This document shows, piece by piece, positions 19,798 through 29,427 of a DNA stretch of 64,000 bases; the first letter of the stretch is position 1; each line of letters opens with the position of its first letter. Source of the DNA: Aureimonas sp. Leaf427. Its GTDB lineage: Bacteria > Pseudomonadota > Alphaproteobacteria > Rhizobiales > Rhizobiaceae. The stretch lies in the NCBI RefSeq assembly GCF_001425485.1, contig NZ_LMQW01000023.1, forward strand, positions 282,914-346,913. Direction: 5' to 3'. The position numbers and the translations under genes were made by a program. The notes beneath the pieces were generated by a model. That model saw only the letters and a list, made by a program, of their open reading frames with translations. It did not search any database and was not told where the DNA came from.

Positions 19798-19823
19798 ATC
19801 GATCAGGCCTGCTTAGATCGATC
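19789..19823. repeat. Tandem duplication across the GT2 stop codon
   Basis: The 16-base unit CCTGCTTAGATCGATC occurs at 19789-19804 and again at 19808-19823, a period of 19. The first copy holds the GT2 stop codon and the second lies just after it, so the duplication is silent for the protein. Confidence 0.8.
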
Positions 19824-20040
19824 TAGCGAGGCCTCGGACCTCGTGACGACCGCGATCGAGAGATAGCGGTTCCCTTTTCGTTGCCGACATCGTGAAGTCG
19901 CTACGGGTGTCTCCCGCTTGTCTTGCATCGCGAGACCGGAAATGGTGCGGTGCGTATATCACCCTGCCGGGTCGCGGACGGGGTGCTGGCGACCGCGCTT
20001 CGCTTGCTCGGTCCGGTCCGGGCGATGACGAAGGCACTTC

Positions 20041-21045
20041 ATGTTTCGTAAGCAGGTTCTCCTCCTCGCGCTCCTCCTCTTCGGCGCGTTTCCCTCGGTC
20101 GGCCGGGCGGAGTTTCTCTGGGGCGTCAACGGGCATCCGTTCACGGCCTATCCCGGCCTCACCGAGGAGGACCAGATCTCGCAGCTGCAGGCGCTCGGGG
20201 CGAAATCCTACCGCGTGAACATATCCAGCCTCGACCACAGCGATCGGCTGAAGTCGCTCATCGCCGCGGCGGATATGCGCGGGATCGAAATTCTCCCCCT
20301 CCTCACGCCGCCGGTCGATCTGGCGACGGACAGCGAAGAGGCCCTCTATTCCAAGAGCCGGGCCTTTGCGGAATATTACGGTCGCACCTTTCCCGGCATC
20401 AAGGTCTGGGAGCTCGGCAACGAGGTCGAGGTCTTCGCCATTCTCCAGCCCTGCGAGATGCGCGACGACGGAACGCAGTACCCCTGCGAATGGGGCCCGG
20501 CGGGCGGGGTCGGCGCGGACGAGTACTTCACGCCGCGCTATCTCAAATCCGCCGCCGTTCTGCGCGGTCTCTCGGAGGGCATGAAGGCGGTCAGCCCGAC
20601 GTCGCGCCGCGCGATCGGCACGGCGGGCTGGGGACATACCGGCTTCTTCGAGCGGCTCGCCCGCGACAAGATCGAGTGGGATATCTCGGTCTGGCATATG
20701 TACGAATACAAGGACGAGTGGGCGTTCAAGATCCTCGCCAGCTACGGCAAGCCGATCTGGGTCACCGAGTTCAACCATAGCTTCGGAAGCCAGAAGGATG
20801 GGGAAGAGGGTCAGGCCAAGGGCCTGAAGATGATGATGGAAGGCCTGCACGGCTTCCGCGACACCTACAAGATCGAGGCGGCCTTCATCTACGAACTCTT
20901 CGACGAGCCCTACTGGGCGCCGAACTTCGAGGCTTTCATGGGCCTCGTCGGCGTCGTCAAAGCACCCGACGGCCAGTGGACGGTCGGCCCGCAGAAGCAG
21001 GCGTTCCAAGCCGCTCAAGAGGTGATCCGCTCGACCAGCGACTGA
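20041..21045 (+). CDS. Secreted clan-A (TIM-barrel) glycosidase-like protein
   Basis: A 334-residue protein with an N-terminal signal peptide (MFRKQVLLLALLLFGAFPSV, cleaved near GRA-EF). The mature part looks like a GH clan-A (beta/alpha)8 barrel. The acid/base-type Glu follows a strand in IKVWELGNEVEVF, and the nucleophile-type Glu is in PIWVTEFNHSFG. It may trim or depolymerise the EPS in the periplasm or outside, like ExoK/ExsH in rhizobia but with a different fold. I cannot assign the GH family. Confidence 0.75.
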   Translation: MFRKQVLLLALLLFGAFPSVGRAEFLWGVNGHPFTAYPGLTEEDQISQLQALGAKSYRVNISSLDHSDRLKSLIAAADMRGIEILPLLTPPVDLATDSEEALYSKSRAFAEYYGRTFPGIKVWELGNEVEVFAILQPCEMRDDGTQYPCEWGPAGGVGADEYFTPRYLKSAAVLRGLSEGMKAVSPTSRRAIGTAGWGHTGFFERLARDKIEWDISVWHMYEYKDEWAFKILASYGKPIWVTEFNHSFGSQKDGEEGQAKGLKMMMEGLHGFRDTYKIEAAFIYELFDEPYWAPNFEAFMGLVGVVKAPDGQWTVGPQKQAFQAAQEVIRSTSD

Positions 21046-21695
21046 CGGGCGTCGCTCTTTGGCCGAAGCTCGTCGTCGCAACGAGGTCTTCGAGGGACGG
21101 TCGCCGACGAAACGCAGGCAGGCGCCGCGCGAGAACGGCGCCCTCCCCTAGCCTCCGCGCCTCGCTGCGGGAGCGAAATACGAAGTCGGTCCCCGCTTGG
21201 CCCGGTCCGTTTCGCTCTCGATCCGTACGATCACAGGCAGCCCCGAGCCGGAGCCGGCTGACGAACTTTCCGCAGTGCGGCATGGCAAGTCGATCGGCCG
21301 GTCTCCGTCGCAAATCGGGTTCTCGGCGTCTGCACCTTCCGCAGGCGACGGCGAATAGACACAAGTTGTATTTTAAGAGAATGAGACTTTATCTGTCGGC
21401 GTCATGTGCCGCGGCGCCCGATCGACGCGGAACGCGACGGGACGACTGCAATTCAGCCTCTATTGCGCCATAGAGCGCCGCAGCCGCCTCGTCGTTGCCT
21501 GATGATCTTTCTATCGCGGGCCGGCCGGGTCCGCGGACATAGTGGCAGAAGCTGCGGAACGCAGTCTGCAGTTGCGTTGGATTACTTGCAATCTCGCCGA
21601 TCGTGATGCAGTGTGAAGATGACTGTCTGATAGCTGGGGGGGCTTACAGCAGTTCGACCGGCCCTCGGACGGACGGTCAGTCTCAAAGGCTCGAA
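21046..21695. other. Intergenic region upstream of the Wzz/ExoP-like gene
   Basis: About 650 bases with no supported gene. An AT-rich patch around 21360-21400 (ACAAGTTGTATTTTAAG) is the most promoter-like part. In-frame upstream starts for the next gene exist from 21603 onward. Confidence 0.35.
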
Positions 21696-23444
21696 ATGAC
21701 GAATCAGATGGTCTACAGGTCCCCCGCAATCGCGCTTCCGCCATCGGCCGGTGCGCCCGATGCCTCTCCGGTGTCGATGCAGAGCGTGCTCCTGTTCCTG
21801 CGCATGCGCTGGGTGACGATCCTTTCGACCATCGGCGTCTTCTTCGGTCTGGCCTTCTTCTACGTCGTGCTGGCCGTCCCGACCTATTCCACCTCCTCTC
21901 TCCTGCTTCTCGCCCGGCAGACATCCGGCACCGACGCGCAGGCGCTCGAAGTTCAGGCGAGCTTCATCGAGGGCCAGCTGGAAATCGCCAATTCGAACGA
22001 CGTTCTGGCCGCCGTCGTGTCGCGGCCCGAGATCGCGTCCGGCCCCGATTTCGAGCAAGCGACCCCGTCGGTCTTCGCCCGCCTGCGCGGCGTCATCGCC
22101 TCCTCCTCCGATCCGGTCGCGGAGCAGCCGACCGTCACCCCCTCGGAAGAAGAGGTGCGCATCAACCAGCTGATCGAATCGCTGCGCGGTCAGGTCACGA
22201 TGCGACAGGTCGGCCAGTCCGCCGTCATCGAGATCGCGGCCTCCTCGGTCGATCCCCGTTCGGCGGTCGATATCGCGAACGCGATCGCGACCGAGTACAT
22301 CGCGCGGAACATCGCGATGAAGTCGTCGGGTGCCAGAACCTACAGCGAGTGGCTGGGGCGTCTCGTCACCGAACAGCAGCGCGAGCTCGTCACCTCCGCC
22401 AACGCCCTGTCGCAGTTCCGCTCGGAGGGCGATCCGCGCGACCAGTTCAAGCTGATCGAGCTTCAGAGCGTCGCCGACGCGCGCAAGACGCTCTACGAGA
22501 ACACGCTGACGCGCTACACCGAGGCCAAGCAGCAGATCACCTACCCGGTATCCGACGCCACGGTCGTCTCGAAGGCGGGCCTGCCGTTGACGAAGGCCCA
22601 CCCGCGCCGCGGACTCATCCTGGCCTTCTCGCTGATGGTCGGCCTTCTCGTCGGCCTGATGCTGGCCCTGGCGCGGCACGCGACGGATCGGCGCGTCATG
22701 CGGCCGGAGCGTCTGGCGATCGAGGCCGGGCTTCCCTTCGTCGCCCCGCTTACCTCCCTGAAGTCGCGCATGGGCGGCCGCAAGACGCCGATCTCGCTCT
22801 TCGCGAAGGAGCAGCAGGGCTCCTCCTCGGGCCTGAATCTCGCCCGCGACATTTCCGAACTCGGCGCGAGCCTCTCCGTGATCCGGCGTCTCAAGCATTC
22901 CCCGGTGATCGGCGTCGTCGGCACCGAGCCGAATGTCGGCGCCTCCACGACCGTCTTCGGGCTCGCGCGCGAGTGGTCCGACATGGGCATTCGCGTGCTC
23001 CTCATCGATGCCTCCACGGATGCGACGCTCAGCCAGTTTCTCGCCCCGGACGCGAAGTTCGGCATTTCCAACGTCTTGGAGAATGCCCGGCTCTTCGACG
23101 CCGCCATGGTCCGGCTGACGCCGACCCTCGCCTTCCTGCCGATCGGAACCGGCTCGGTCGCGACGCCCGCCTCCCGCATCAGCTCGCAGCGCACCGATCT
23201 CAGCCTCAAGGACCTGAAGGACAAGTTCGACGCGATCTTCGTCGACCTTCCGGCTTCCTCCATCTCGGCGGATGCCCGCTCCATCGCGTCGAGCCTCGAT
23301 GGCCTCGTCGTCGTCGCCCGTTACCGACAGACCTCGGTCGACAAGATCCTCGAAACCGTCCGGCGGTTGCGCGATGCCGGCGGCGATGTCCTCGGTGGCG
23401 TCGTCAACTTCTCGAATGCGCCTTCGTCATCGAGTCCGGTATGA
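21696..23444 (+). CDS. Wzz/ExoP-like chain-length protein with degenerate tyrosine-kinase domain
   Basis: A 582-residue inner-membrane polysaccharide co-polymerase. The start at 21696 has AAAGG upstream; an ATG at 21603 is less likely. A Wzz domain is bounded by two membrane segments (ILSTIGVFFGLAFFYVVLAV and LILAFSLMVGLLVGLMLALA), followed by a cytoplasmic CpsD/BY-kinase-like domain. Its P-loop reads GTEPNVGASTT (409-419), with Ala416 where catalytic Lys is expected. Walker A' is VLLIDAS with Ser440 instead of Asp, while Walker B-like AIFVDLPA remains. There is no C-terminal tyrosine cluster. It probably sets chain length without kinase activity. It overlaps the next gene by ATGA. Confidence 0.88.
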   Translation: MTNQMVYRSPAIALPPSAGAPDASPVSMQSVLLFLRMRWVTILSTIGVFFGLAFFYVVLAVPTYSTSSLLLLARQTSGTDAQALEVQASFIEGQLEIANSNDVLAAVVSRPEIASGPDFEQATPSVFARLRGVIASSSDPVAEQPTVTPSEEEVRINQLIESLRGQVTMRQVGQSAVIEIAASSVDPRSAVDIANAIATEYIARNIAMKSSGARTYSEWLGRLVTEQQRELVTSANALSQFRSEGDPRDQFKLIELQSVADARKTLYENTLTRYTEAKQQITYPVSDATVVSKAGLPLTKAHPRRGLILAFSLMVGLLVGLMLALARHATDRRVMRPERLAIEAGLPFVAPLTSLKSRMGGRKTPISLFAKEQQGSSSGLNLARDISELGASLSVIRRLKHSPVIGVVGTEPNVGASTTVFGLAREWSDMGIRVLLIDASTDATLSQFLAPDAKFGISNVLENARLFDAAMVRLTPTLAFLPIGTGSVATPASRISSQRTDLSLKDLKDKFDAIFVDLPASSISADARSIASSLDGLVVVARYRQTSVDKILETVRRLRDAGGDVLGGVVNFSNAPSSSSPV

Positions 23445-24382
23445 CAGCCCACTCCAGGATCACGCCCGACCTTGCCGGCAGCGCCATCCGCAAGCGGGTG
23501 GTGATCGGCATCGCTTCGGCCGGACGGCCCGCGATCCTCGCGGAGACGGTCCGGCATATCGCGACGACGCTCCATCCGCCTGCGGATGAGATTCTGGTCT
23601 GCACCCCGACGGCGGAAGACGCGCTTCATCTTCCCGAGCTCGCCCATCTTAGGGTCGTCGTCGGCCAGCGCGGCCTCTGCGTTCAGCGCAATGCCCTACT
23701 CGACGCGGCCGAGACGGCCGATCTCATCATCTTCTTCGACGACGACTTCTTTCCCGCCGCCGACTTCGTCGAGCGGACGCTCACGCTGTTCGACCGGCGG
23801 CCGGATGTCGCCATCGCGACCGGCAACGTCGTTCTCGACGGCATTCACGGGGCGGGCGTGAGCTTCGGCGAGGCGCGGGAGACGCTGGCGCGAACGCCAG
23901 CCCAGGCTCATTCCGTTGCCGACACCTACAATGCCTATGGCTGCAACATGGTCGTCAGGATGGATCTCGTGCGCGAGCACGGGCTTCGCTTCGACGAGAG
24001 GCTGCCGCTCTACGGCTGGCTGGAAGACCTGGACTTCAGCCGACGCATCGCGGCCTACGGTCGTTCGGTCCGCTGCACCGACATGGTCGGCGTCCATCTC
24101 GGCGTGAAGTCGGGCCGACAGCCCGGCCTGAGGCTGGGCTATTCGCAGATCGCCAACCCCTGGTACATGCTGGGCAAGCGGACGATGTCCGGTTCGCGCG
24201 TCACGCTGCAGATCGCCCGGCATCTTCTGGCGAACGCCGCCGGCGTGCTTCGGCGCGACGCGACGATCGACCGGTGGGGCCGTCTCAAGGGCAATCTCCG
24301 GGCGATCGGCGACATCCTTCTGAGACGCTGCTCGCCGGAGCGAATCCTGTCCTTCGACGCTCAGCGCAAGCCGGCCTCCTGA
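23441..24382 (+). CDS. Glycosyltransferase family 2
   Basis: A 313-residue GT2 protein whose ATG overlaps the previous stop (ATGA), so the two are translationally coupled. The N-terminal fold is VVIGIASAGRPAILAETVRH, the metal/donor motif is LIIFFDDDFFPAADF, and the acceptor-side acidic motif is LYGWLEDLDFSRRI. There is no membrane segment; the enzyme acts on the cytoplasmic face in EPS repeat-unit assembly. Confidence 0.88.
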   Translation: MTAHSRITPDLAGSAIRKRVVIGIASAGRPAILAETVRHIATTLHPPADEILVCTPTAEDALHLPELAHLRVVVGQRGLCVQRNALLDAAETADLIIFFDDDFFPAADFVERTLTLFDRRPDVAIATGNVVLDGIHGAGVSFGEARETLARTPAQAHSVADTYNAYGCNMVVRMDLVREHGLRFDERLPLYGWLEDLDFSRRIAAYGRSVRCTDMVGVHLGVKSGRQPGLRLGYSQIANPWYMLGKRTMSGSRVTLQIARHLLANAAGVLRRDATIDRWGRLKGNLRAIGDILLRRCSPERILSFDAQRKPAS

Positions 24383-24394
24383 GGCCTGTCGGGG

Positions 24395-24424
24395 CCCGAC
24401 GGGCGCGAGTTTTCGTCGGGCCGC
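24395..24424. terminator. Hairpin after GT2
   Basis: GGCCCGACG and CGTCGGGCC form a 9-bp stem with a 12-base loop shortly after the GT2 stop. There is no T-run after it, so terminator function is uncertain. Confidence 0.3.
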
Positions 24425-24606
24425 CGGTTCGCTCGATCCGGTCGACATCGCCGCGACGGAGGCGACGATCGCCGGCGGAGAAGGGCTGCGGTGCTCCGCG
24501 TCGGCCGATCCGACGCGCCTTCGATTTACGCTTCACGCGTCTCGCGGACGCGGTGCCTCAGGAAAATGCGGATGCTCCCGGCGCTTTCAAATGGCAGTTT
24601 GATCCC

Positions 24607-26073
24607 ATGATCCTTGAGCCGATTGGCATCGCAACGATCGTCGTCGGCATCCTGACGCTGATCTACGGAATCGGCTTCGGACTCACCGTGATGTTCTGCA
24701 CGCTCGCCGTCGGATCGGCAGCGGCGATCAATCTGACGGCGGTCGGCAATTCCAGCATCCAGCCGAGCCACCTCCTCGTCCTCTTCATCACGGCCGCAGC
24801 GCTTCTGAAGCCGCGCGTGTTCCAGGCCGCCCTGGTCAGCCTGAAATATCCGGGCCCCGGCTTCTGGTTCGCGGGCTTCGTTCTCTACGGCGTCTTCACC
24901 AGCTACTTCCTGCCCCGGATCTTCGTCGGCGAGACGCTGGTCTATTCGGCGGCCCGCAACGCCGCCGGCGCCGCGTCGATCGTGACCGGCCCGCTGCAGC
25001 CTGCGACCACCAACATCACGCAAACCGTCTATCTGATGGGAAGCCTCTGCTGCTACGCTCTGGTGTCGGGCTACGCCTCGCTCGGGCGCGTGAACTTCCT
25101 GGCAAAAGCGCTCTGCGGCGCAGCGCTGACCTGCCTCTTGCTGGCGCTTTTCGACGTCGCGACCTTCGCGACCGACACGCAGTATCTGATGGAATTCCTG
25201 CGAAACGCGAATTACTCGATCATGATCGAGGCCGAGATCGGCGGATTGAAGCGGATCGTCGGCGCTTTCCCGGAGGCCAGTTCCTACGGCGCCTGCGCGG
25301 TCTCGCTCTTCGCCTTCGTCATCATCATGAAGATCGAGCGGTTTCGCTTTCCCGGGCTTGGCCTCATCACCCTGGCGCTCGGCGTCACTGTGATCTTCAG
25401 CACGGCGACGACGGCCTATGTGGCGATGCTCGTCCCGATCTTCTGCACCTTCGCCTTCTGCATCGTCTGCATCGTCAAACAGAAGGCGACGTTCAACCAC
25501 GTCTCCTTTCTCGTCTTCGGCCTCCTCGTCGTTCCGCCGCTGACGCTCGGCCTCATGCTGATCCCCTCGGTCTGGGAAACGGTGACGACGCTCGTGGAGA
25601 CGACGCTCGCCAACAAGCTGGCCACCGATTCCGGCATCGAGCGGATGGCCTGGAACAAGGCGGCGCTGATCTCCTTCCTGGACACGTACGGCTTCGGCGC
25701 GGGCCTCGGGAGCGTGCGCACGTCGAGCTTCCTGACGGCGCTTCTCTCCAATGTCGGCATCGTCGGAACGCTGCTCTTCGGCTGCTTCAGCTTCAGCCTC
25801 GTGCGGACGGTTCTCTTCCAGGGCAGAGGCACGCGCATGGAGCGCTCGATCGGCATGGCGGCGCTCTTCGCGGCTCTGACGCAGGCGGCCGCCTCGGTGA
25901 TCTCCGGGACAGTGGTGGATCTCGGCCTCTTGTTCAGCGCCACGGCCGGCCTCGCCGCCGGCTCCGCGGCCATGGCGCAGCGGTCCCTGCCGCAGTCGGA
26001 CCCCGCCGAGACCGCGCCCGTCGCCGTCCCGCAGCCCCTGGCGCCGTCTCTGCAATGGAGCGCTTCGTCCTGA
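24607..26073 (+). CDS. Wzy/ExoQ-like polysaccharide polymerase (O-antigen ligase-like membrane protein)
   Basis: A 488-residue protein with about ten to twelve hydrophobic segments, starting MILEPIGIATIVVGILTLIY. The layout is typical of Wzy-type polymerases: hydrophobic N-terminal half, a larger periplasmic loop (residues about 200-240), and a conserved-looking C-terminal loop with ERMAWNKAALISFLDTYGFG. Sequence identity in this class is low, so the call rests on topology and on the flippase and Wzz-like neighbours. It would join repeat units in the periplasm. Confidence 0.75.
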   Translation: MILEPIGIATIVVGILTLIYGIGFGLTVMFCTLAVGSAAAINLTAVGNSSIQPSHLLVLFITAAALLKPRVFQAALVSLKYPGPGFWFAGFVLYGVFTSYFLPRIFVGETLVYSAARNAAGAASIVTGPLQPATTNITQTVYLMGSLCCYALVSGYASLGRVNFLAKALCGAALTCLLLALFDVATFATDTQYLMEFLRNANYSIMIEAEIGGLKRIVGAFPEASSYGACAVSLFAFVIIMKIERFRFPGLGLITLALGVTVIFSTATTAYVAMLVPIFCTFAFCIVCIVKQKATFNHVSFLVFGLLVVPPLTLGLMLIPSVWETVTTLVETTLANKLATDSGIERMAWNKAALISFLDTYGFGAGLGSVRTSSFLTALLSNVGIVGTLLFGCFSFSLVRTVLFQGRGTRMERSIGMAALFAALTQAAASVISGTVVDLGLLFSATAGLAAGSAAMAQRSLPQSDPAETAPVAVPQPLAPSLQWSASS

Positions 26074-26256
26074 AGACGCAAGATCGTCGCAACGGCCCGT
26101 CCGGCTGCCGCAACGAGGAAAACCTTCGAGGATACCGCGGCGGGCGAAATGCTCCGGCCGCCAACCATCCTCGGCCTTGCAGACGGCCCGGTCGCGACCA
26201 GATGCCATCGAGGCCAAGCGCGACCCGGCTTCGCCCCTGCCTGTCAAGGATTTGCG

Positions 26257-27525
26257 ATGAAGCTCCGTTCCGCCTGCCTCGCATCCCTTCTGGTCCTCGG
26301 CGCCGTCCTACCGGCGGCGGCGCAGGCGGATCTCGCCTGCGAAGCGGCGGCGCCTGCCGATGCGCTGCTTTCGTCCTTCGGCATGAACACGCACATGCAG
26401 CAGGGCTGGCAGTATAGCGACGCGCGGAAGACCGTCGCGGTGCTCAAAGACCTCGGCATCACGCAGGTTCGGGAAGCCTTCGTGGGCCTCGGCCATGAAG
26501 GCCTCGAATACGCGGCCCAGCAGGGCATCCGCTTCCTCTACTTCATCCCCGGCGGGGATATCGGCGAGCAACTGGCCGGGCTGGAAGCCTGGGAGAAGCG
26601 CTATCCCGGCTCGATCCTCGCGATCGAAGGGCCGAACGAGGTCAACAACTGGCCGATCGCCCATCGCGGCCTCACCGGCATCCCGGCGGCTCAGGCGTTT
26701 CAGAAGGAGCTCTACGAAGGGGTCCATGCCAGCGAGGTGCTGCGCAGCATTCCGGTCCTCGCTCTGACGTCCTGGCCGGTCTTCATCAACCACAGCGATA
26801 TCGGCAATGTGCACGCCTATTCGCGCGATGGCGGCTTCATGAGTTCCAGGATCGTCGCCGCCATCCTGGACGAGCAGACGCTCAATCCGCCGGCCAAGAC
26901 GATCTGGATGACGGAGGCCGGCTATCACACGCATCTCGGCGAGGATTACGACGAAGGCGTCTCGGAAGCGCTGCAGGCGAAGATGGCGACGACCATGTTC
27001 CTCAGCGCCTTCGCCCGCGGCCTCCCCAAGACCTTCTATTATCAGCTCGCCAATCAATATACCGACCCGAACGACCAACAGGCCTATTTCGGCCTGGTGG
27101 ACCAGAGCTGGGCGCCGAAGCCGGCCTTTACGGCGCTGAAGTCGATGATCGCCATTGTGCGGGATGCAGCCGGGTCGCAGGCCGCCACCGCCGCCTCGCT
27201 TCGCTACGCACTGGACGGACTGCCGGAGACGGCGCAGCACAAGGCCTTTCGCACGAGCGCGGGCGAGTGGCTGATCGCCGTCTGGAACGAGCCGGAGGAC
27301 ATCTGGGACAGGGCCGGCAATATCGAACTGCCCGTTCCGAGCGCCGACGTCACGCTACGGCTGGGCGAGCCCGCCTCGGACATGGCGCTCTACGACCCGC
27401 TGGTCGGCACCTCGGCGGTCCGGACGGTGCGCGATGCTCCGCAGCTCTCGTTCCCCCTCTCCAGTTCTCCCCTCTTCATCCGCATCAAACCCATGCCCCG
27501 AGCCACGCCCGCTTCGGATTGCTGA
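26257..27525 (+). CDS. Secreted clan-A (TIM-barrel) glycosidase-like protein, second copy
   Basis: A 422-residue exported protein. The start at 26257 follows AAGGA and gives the signal peptide MKLRSACLASLLVLGAVLPA. The barrel carries AIEGPNEVNNWPI with the acid/base-type Glu after the fourth strand and IWMTEAGYHTH with the nucleophile-type Glu. A small beta domain follows (residues about 320-420). It differs in sequence from the protein at 20041 but shares its plan. It is likely an EPS-modifying glycoside hydrolase; exact family and substrate are not assigned. Confidence 0.75.
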   Translation: MKLRSACLASLLVLGAVLPAAAQADLACEAAAPADALLSSFGMNTHMQQGWQYSDARKTVAVLKDLGITQVREAFVGLGHEGLEYAAQQGIRFLYFIPGGDIGEQLAGLEAWEKRYPGSILAIEGPNEVNNWPIAHRGLTGIPAAQAFQKELYEGVHASEVLRSIPVLALTSWPVFINHSDIGNVHAYSRDGGFMSSRIVAAILDEQTLNPPAKTIWMTEAGYHTHLGEDYDEGVSEALQAKMATTMFLSAFARGLPKTFYYQLANQYTDPNDQQAYFGLVDQSWAPKPAFTALKSMIAIVRDAAGSQAATAASLRYALDGLPETAQHKAFRTSAGEWLIAVWNEPEDIWDRAGNIELPVPSADVTLRLGEPASDMALYDPLVGTSAVRTVRDAPQLSFPLSSSPLFIRIKPMPRATPASDC

Positions 27526-28279
27526 CGGCAGGTTCGGCTTCGACCGAGTGCGGGTCAAGACGCAAGATCCTGTCGGAACATCCGCGACGGGGGTCCGCTC
27601 CATGCGCCCTGACAGACCGCGCCCATCGCGCCCTCCGCGCGATGTGACAACCTAGAATGATTCGAATCGGGGCCATTGCCCCGGTCGCTTGCATCCCGCG
27701 AACACGTTCCCGGCATGAGACGGTCCCCGACGCGCCCGCGCCGAGCTGTGCCAGCTTCAGCGGTCGGCAAAACAAATAAACCCTTCAAGCGACTGGAAAA
27801 CTCTCTTCCCCACGCGACGAAACCGGTCGGAGCGCGTTCGCACTCGGTCGGGCCGATTGAACGAATATCATCGCCAATAGTTACCGAGAGCCTCTTTTGC
27901 CGCAGTGCAAAATATCTTAAATTGGAAATGGCATGCATAAGAATAGGCAGGCTGACCTACTAAATAATAATACAGCAATACCAATGCCGGATATCGGCCT
28001 ATGCATGTTTTAAAGCTGGCAAATCGAAATAACTGCCGAGTTTACCGGCGAACGTCTTCAAGAGAACTGGCGGAACTTGCTGCACCATTGTGGTATCGCC
28101 TGCTCGATATGTTTTCCCATTTTGAGACATTCATGAAATCGGAGCATCGTTCACTTTGCCGCGATCGTCATTGTTATGCTTTGAAATGAAAAAAATCCAA
28201 AACGATGCCCGAAGCGTCTTGCATCGTGTAACCGTATAGAGCATCAGTAACCTAAGATTAACCTATAGGGATCAGCGCA
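27526..28279. promoter_or_regulatory. AT-rich leader upstream of the ExoY-like gene
   Basis: About 750 bases without a convincing gene, becoming markedly AT-rich from about 27880. It contains CATGCATA (27932-27939) and its inverse TATGCATG (28000-28007), and a direct repeat TAACCTA at 28248-28254 and 28259-28265 with an 11-base period just before the start codon. It likely holds the promoter and regulator sites of the initiating transferase. Confidence 0.45.
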
Positions 28280-28957
28280 ATGGACGCGTCACCTAATTCG
28301 CAAGCAGCGGAATTGAGCGATGCACCTCTCAAGTCCATCACGCGCAACGGCGATACTTTTAAGAGAATTTTCGATATCGTCGCAGCAGCCGGTATCATCA
28401 TTTTCATAAGCCCGATCTACATCATGATCGCCCTGCTGGTAAAACTGACCGATCCCGGTCCGGTTTTTTACTCGCATCGCCGTATCGGTCGCGACGGCAA
28501 GTCATTCGGTTGCTTGAAATTCCGGACGATGGTTTCGAACGGTGACAAGGTTCTGGCGGATTACTTCCTCAACAATCCAGAGGCGGCAGCCGAATGGAAT
28601 ACGATGCGGAAGCTGCGACATGATCCTCGCGTAACGGCAATCGGACGCATTCTTCGCAAGTTTAGCCTTGATGAGATCCCGCAGTTGCTCAATGTGCTGC
28701 GCGGCGAAATGAGCTTGGTCGGCCCTCGTCCCGTCATGGCCGACGAACTTGTTCACTACGGACTCAACAAGCACCTCTATTTCCGCGTCCGTCCGGGCCT
28801 CACCGGCCTGTGGCAGATCAGCGGGCGCAGCGATCTCTCCTACGAGAAGCGCGTCGAGCTCGATTGCCAGTATGTCGAGAACTGGCATTTCGGTCACGAT
28901 CTGGTGATCATGGCGAGGACGATCCCGGTCGTCTGCTCGACCAAGGGCAGTTGCTGA
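28280..28957 (+). CDS. exoY: Undecaprenyl-phosphate sugar-1-phosphate transferase (ExoY-like)
   Basis: A 225-residue polyprenyl-phosphate phosphoglycosyltransferase that starts the EPS repeat unit by moving a sugar-1-phosphate to undecaprenyl phosphate. It has a single N-terminal membrane helix (RIFDIVAAAGIIIFISPIYI). The catalytic region includes DPGPVFYSHRRIGRDGKSF and CLKFRTM, and the C-terminal part has FSLDEIPQLLNVLRGEMSLV, GPRPV and RPGLTGLWQISGRSD. Its 5' half is richer in A and T than neighbouring genes. The symbol reflects family likeness to rhizobial ExoY; the sugar is not proven. Confidence 0.88.
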   Translation: MDASPNSQAAELSDAPLKSITRNGDTFKRIFDIVAAAGIIIFISPIYIMIALLVKLTDPGPVFYSHRRIGRDGKSFGCLKFRTMVSNGDKVLADYFLNNPEAAAEWNTMRKLRHDPRVTAIGRILRKFSLDEIPQLLNVLRGEMSLVGPRPVMADELVHYGLNKHLYFRVRPGLTGLWQISGRSDLSYEKRVELDCQYVENWHFGHDLVIMARTIPVVCSTKGSC

Positions 28958-29009
28958 TCGGAAGATCGACGCTCTGGTTTCAAGCCTCGAACGGCTCATC
29001 GCGCGGTTG

Positions 29010-29044
29010 AAACGCCCGGCATCCTTGCGATTGTGGGCGTTTTT
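29010..29044 (+). terminator. Rho-independent terminator of the ExoY-like gene
   Basis: AAACGCCC and GGGCGTTT form an 8-bp stem that runs directly into a T-run (GTTTTT), 53 bases after the exoY-like stop. This is the clearest intrinsic terminator in the EPS locus. Confidence 0.7.
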
Positions 29045-29427
29045 CGCGTCGTGTGTTGGACGAGATGGCGAAACGCCAGCTTTTCGGGTCATGGTTCGGC
29101 ATAGGTGATCTCTATCGAGGCACCTCGTGGCGGGCGGCTGGCCGCCCCCCCATCGCCGCCGCTTTCCCCTACCCTCGGGCGACAGCTCGCTGCGCAGAGG
29201 GCGGATCGTCCCGACACCGGGAAGTCGGGTGCAACAGGCATCTACGTTCGCCCGAGATCGTCCAGGCACATGCCTGACGCTCGAAGTCGGAGGTCGCAGG
29301 GCGTCGATCGGCGGGCTGTTTCACCGTCCGCGTCGCATTCGCTTCGGTCTCTGGGAGAGCGCGCTCTGGCGACGTTCCGGTAGGGGATCGGGTTGGCGAA
29401 AACTCACCGCCCCCGATCCCCGTCGTT

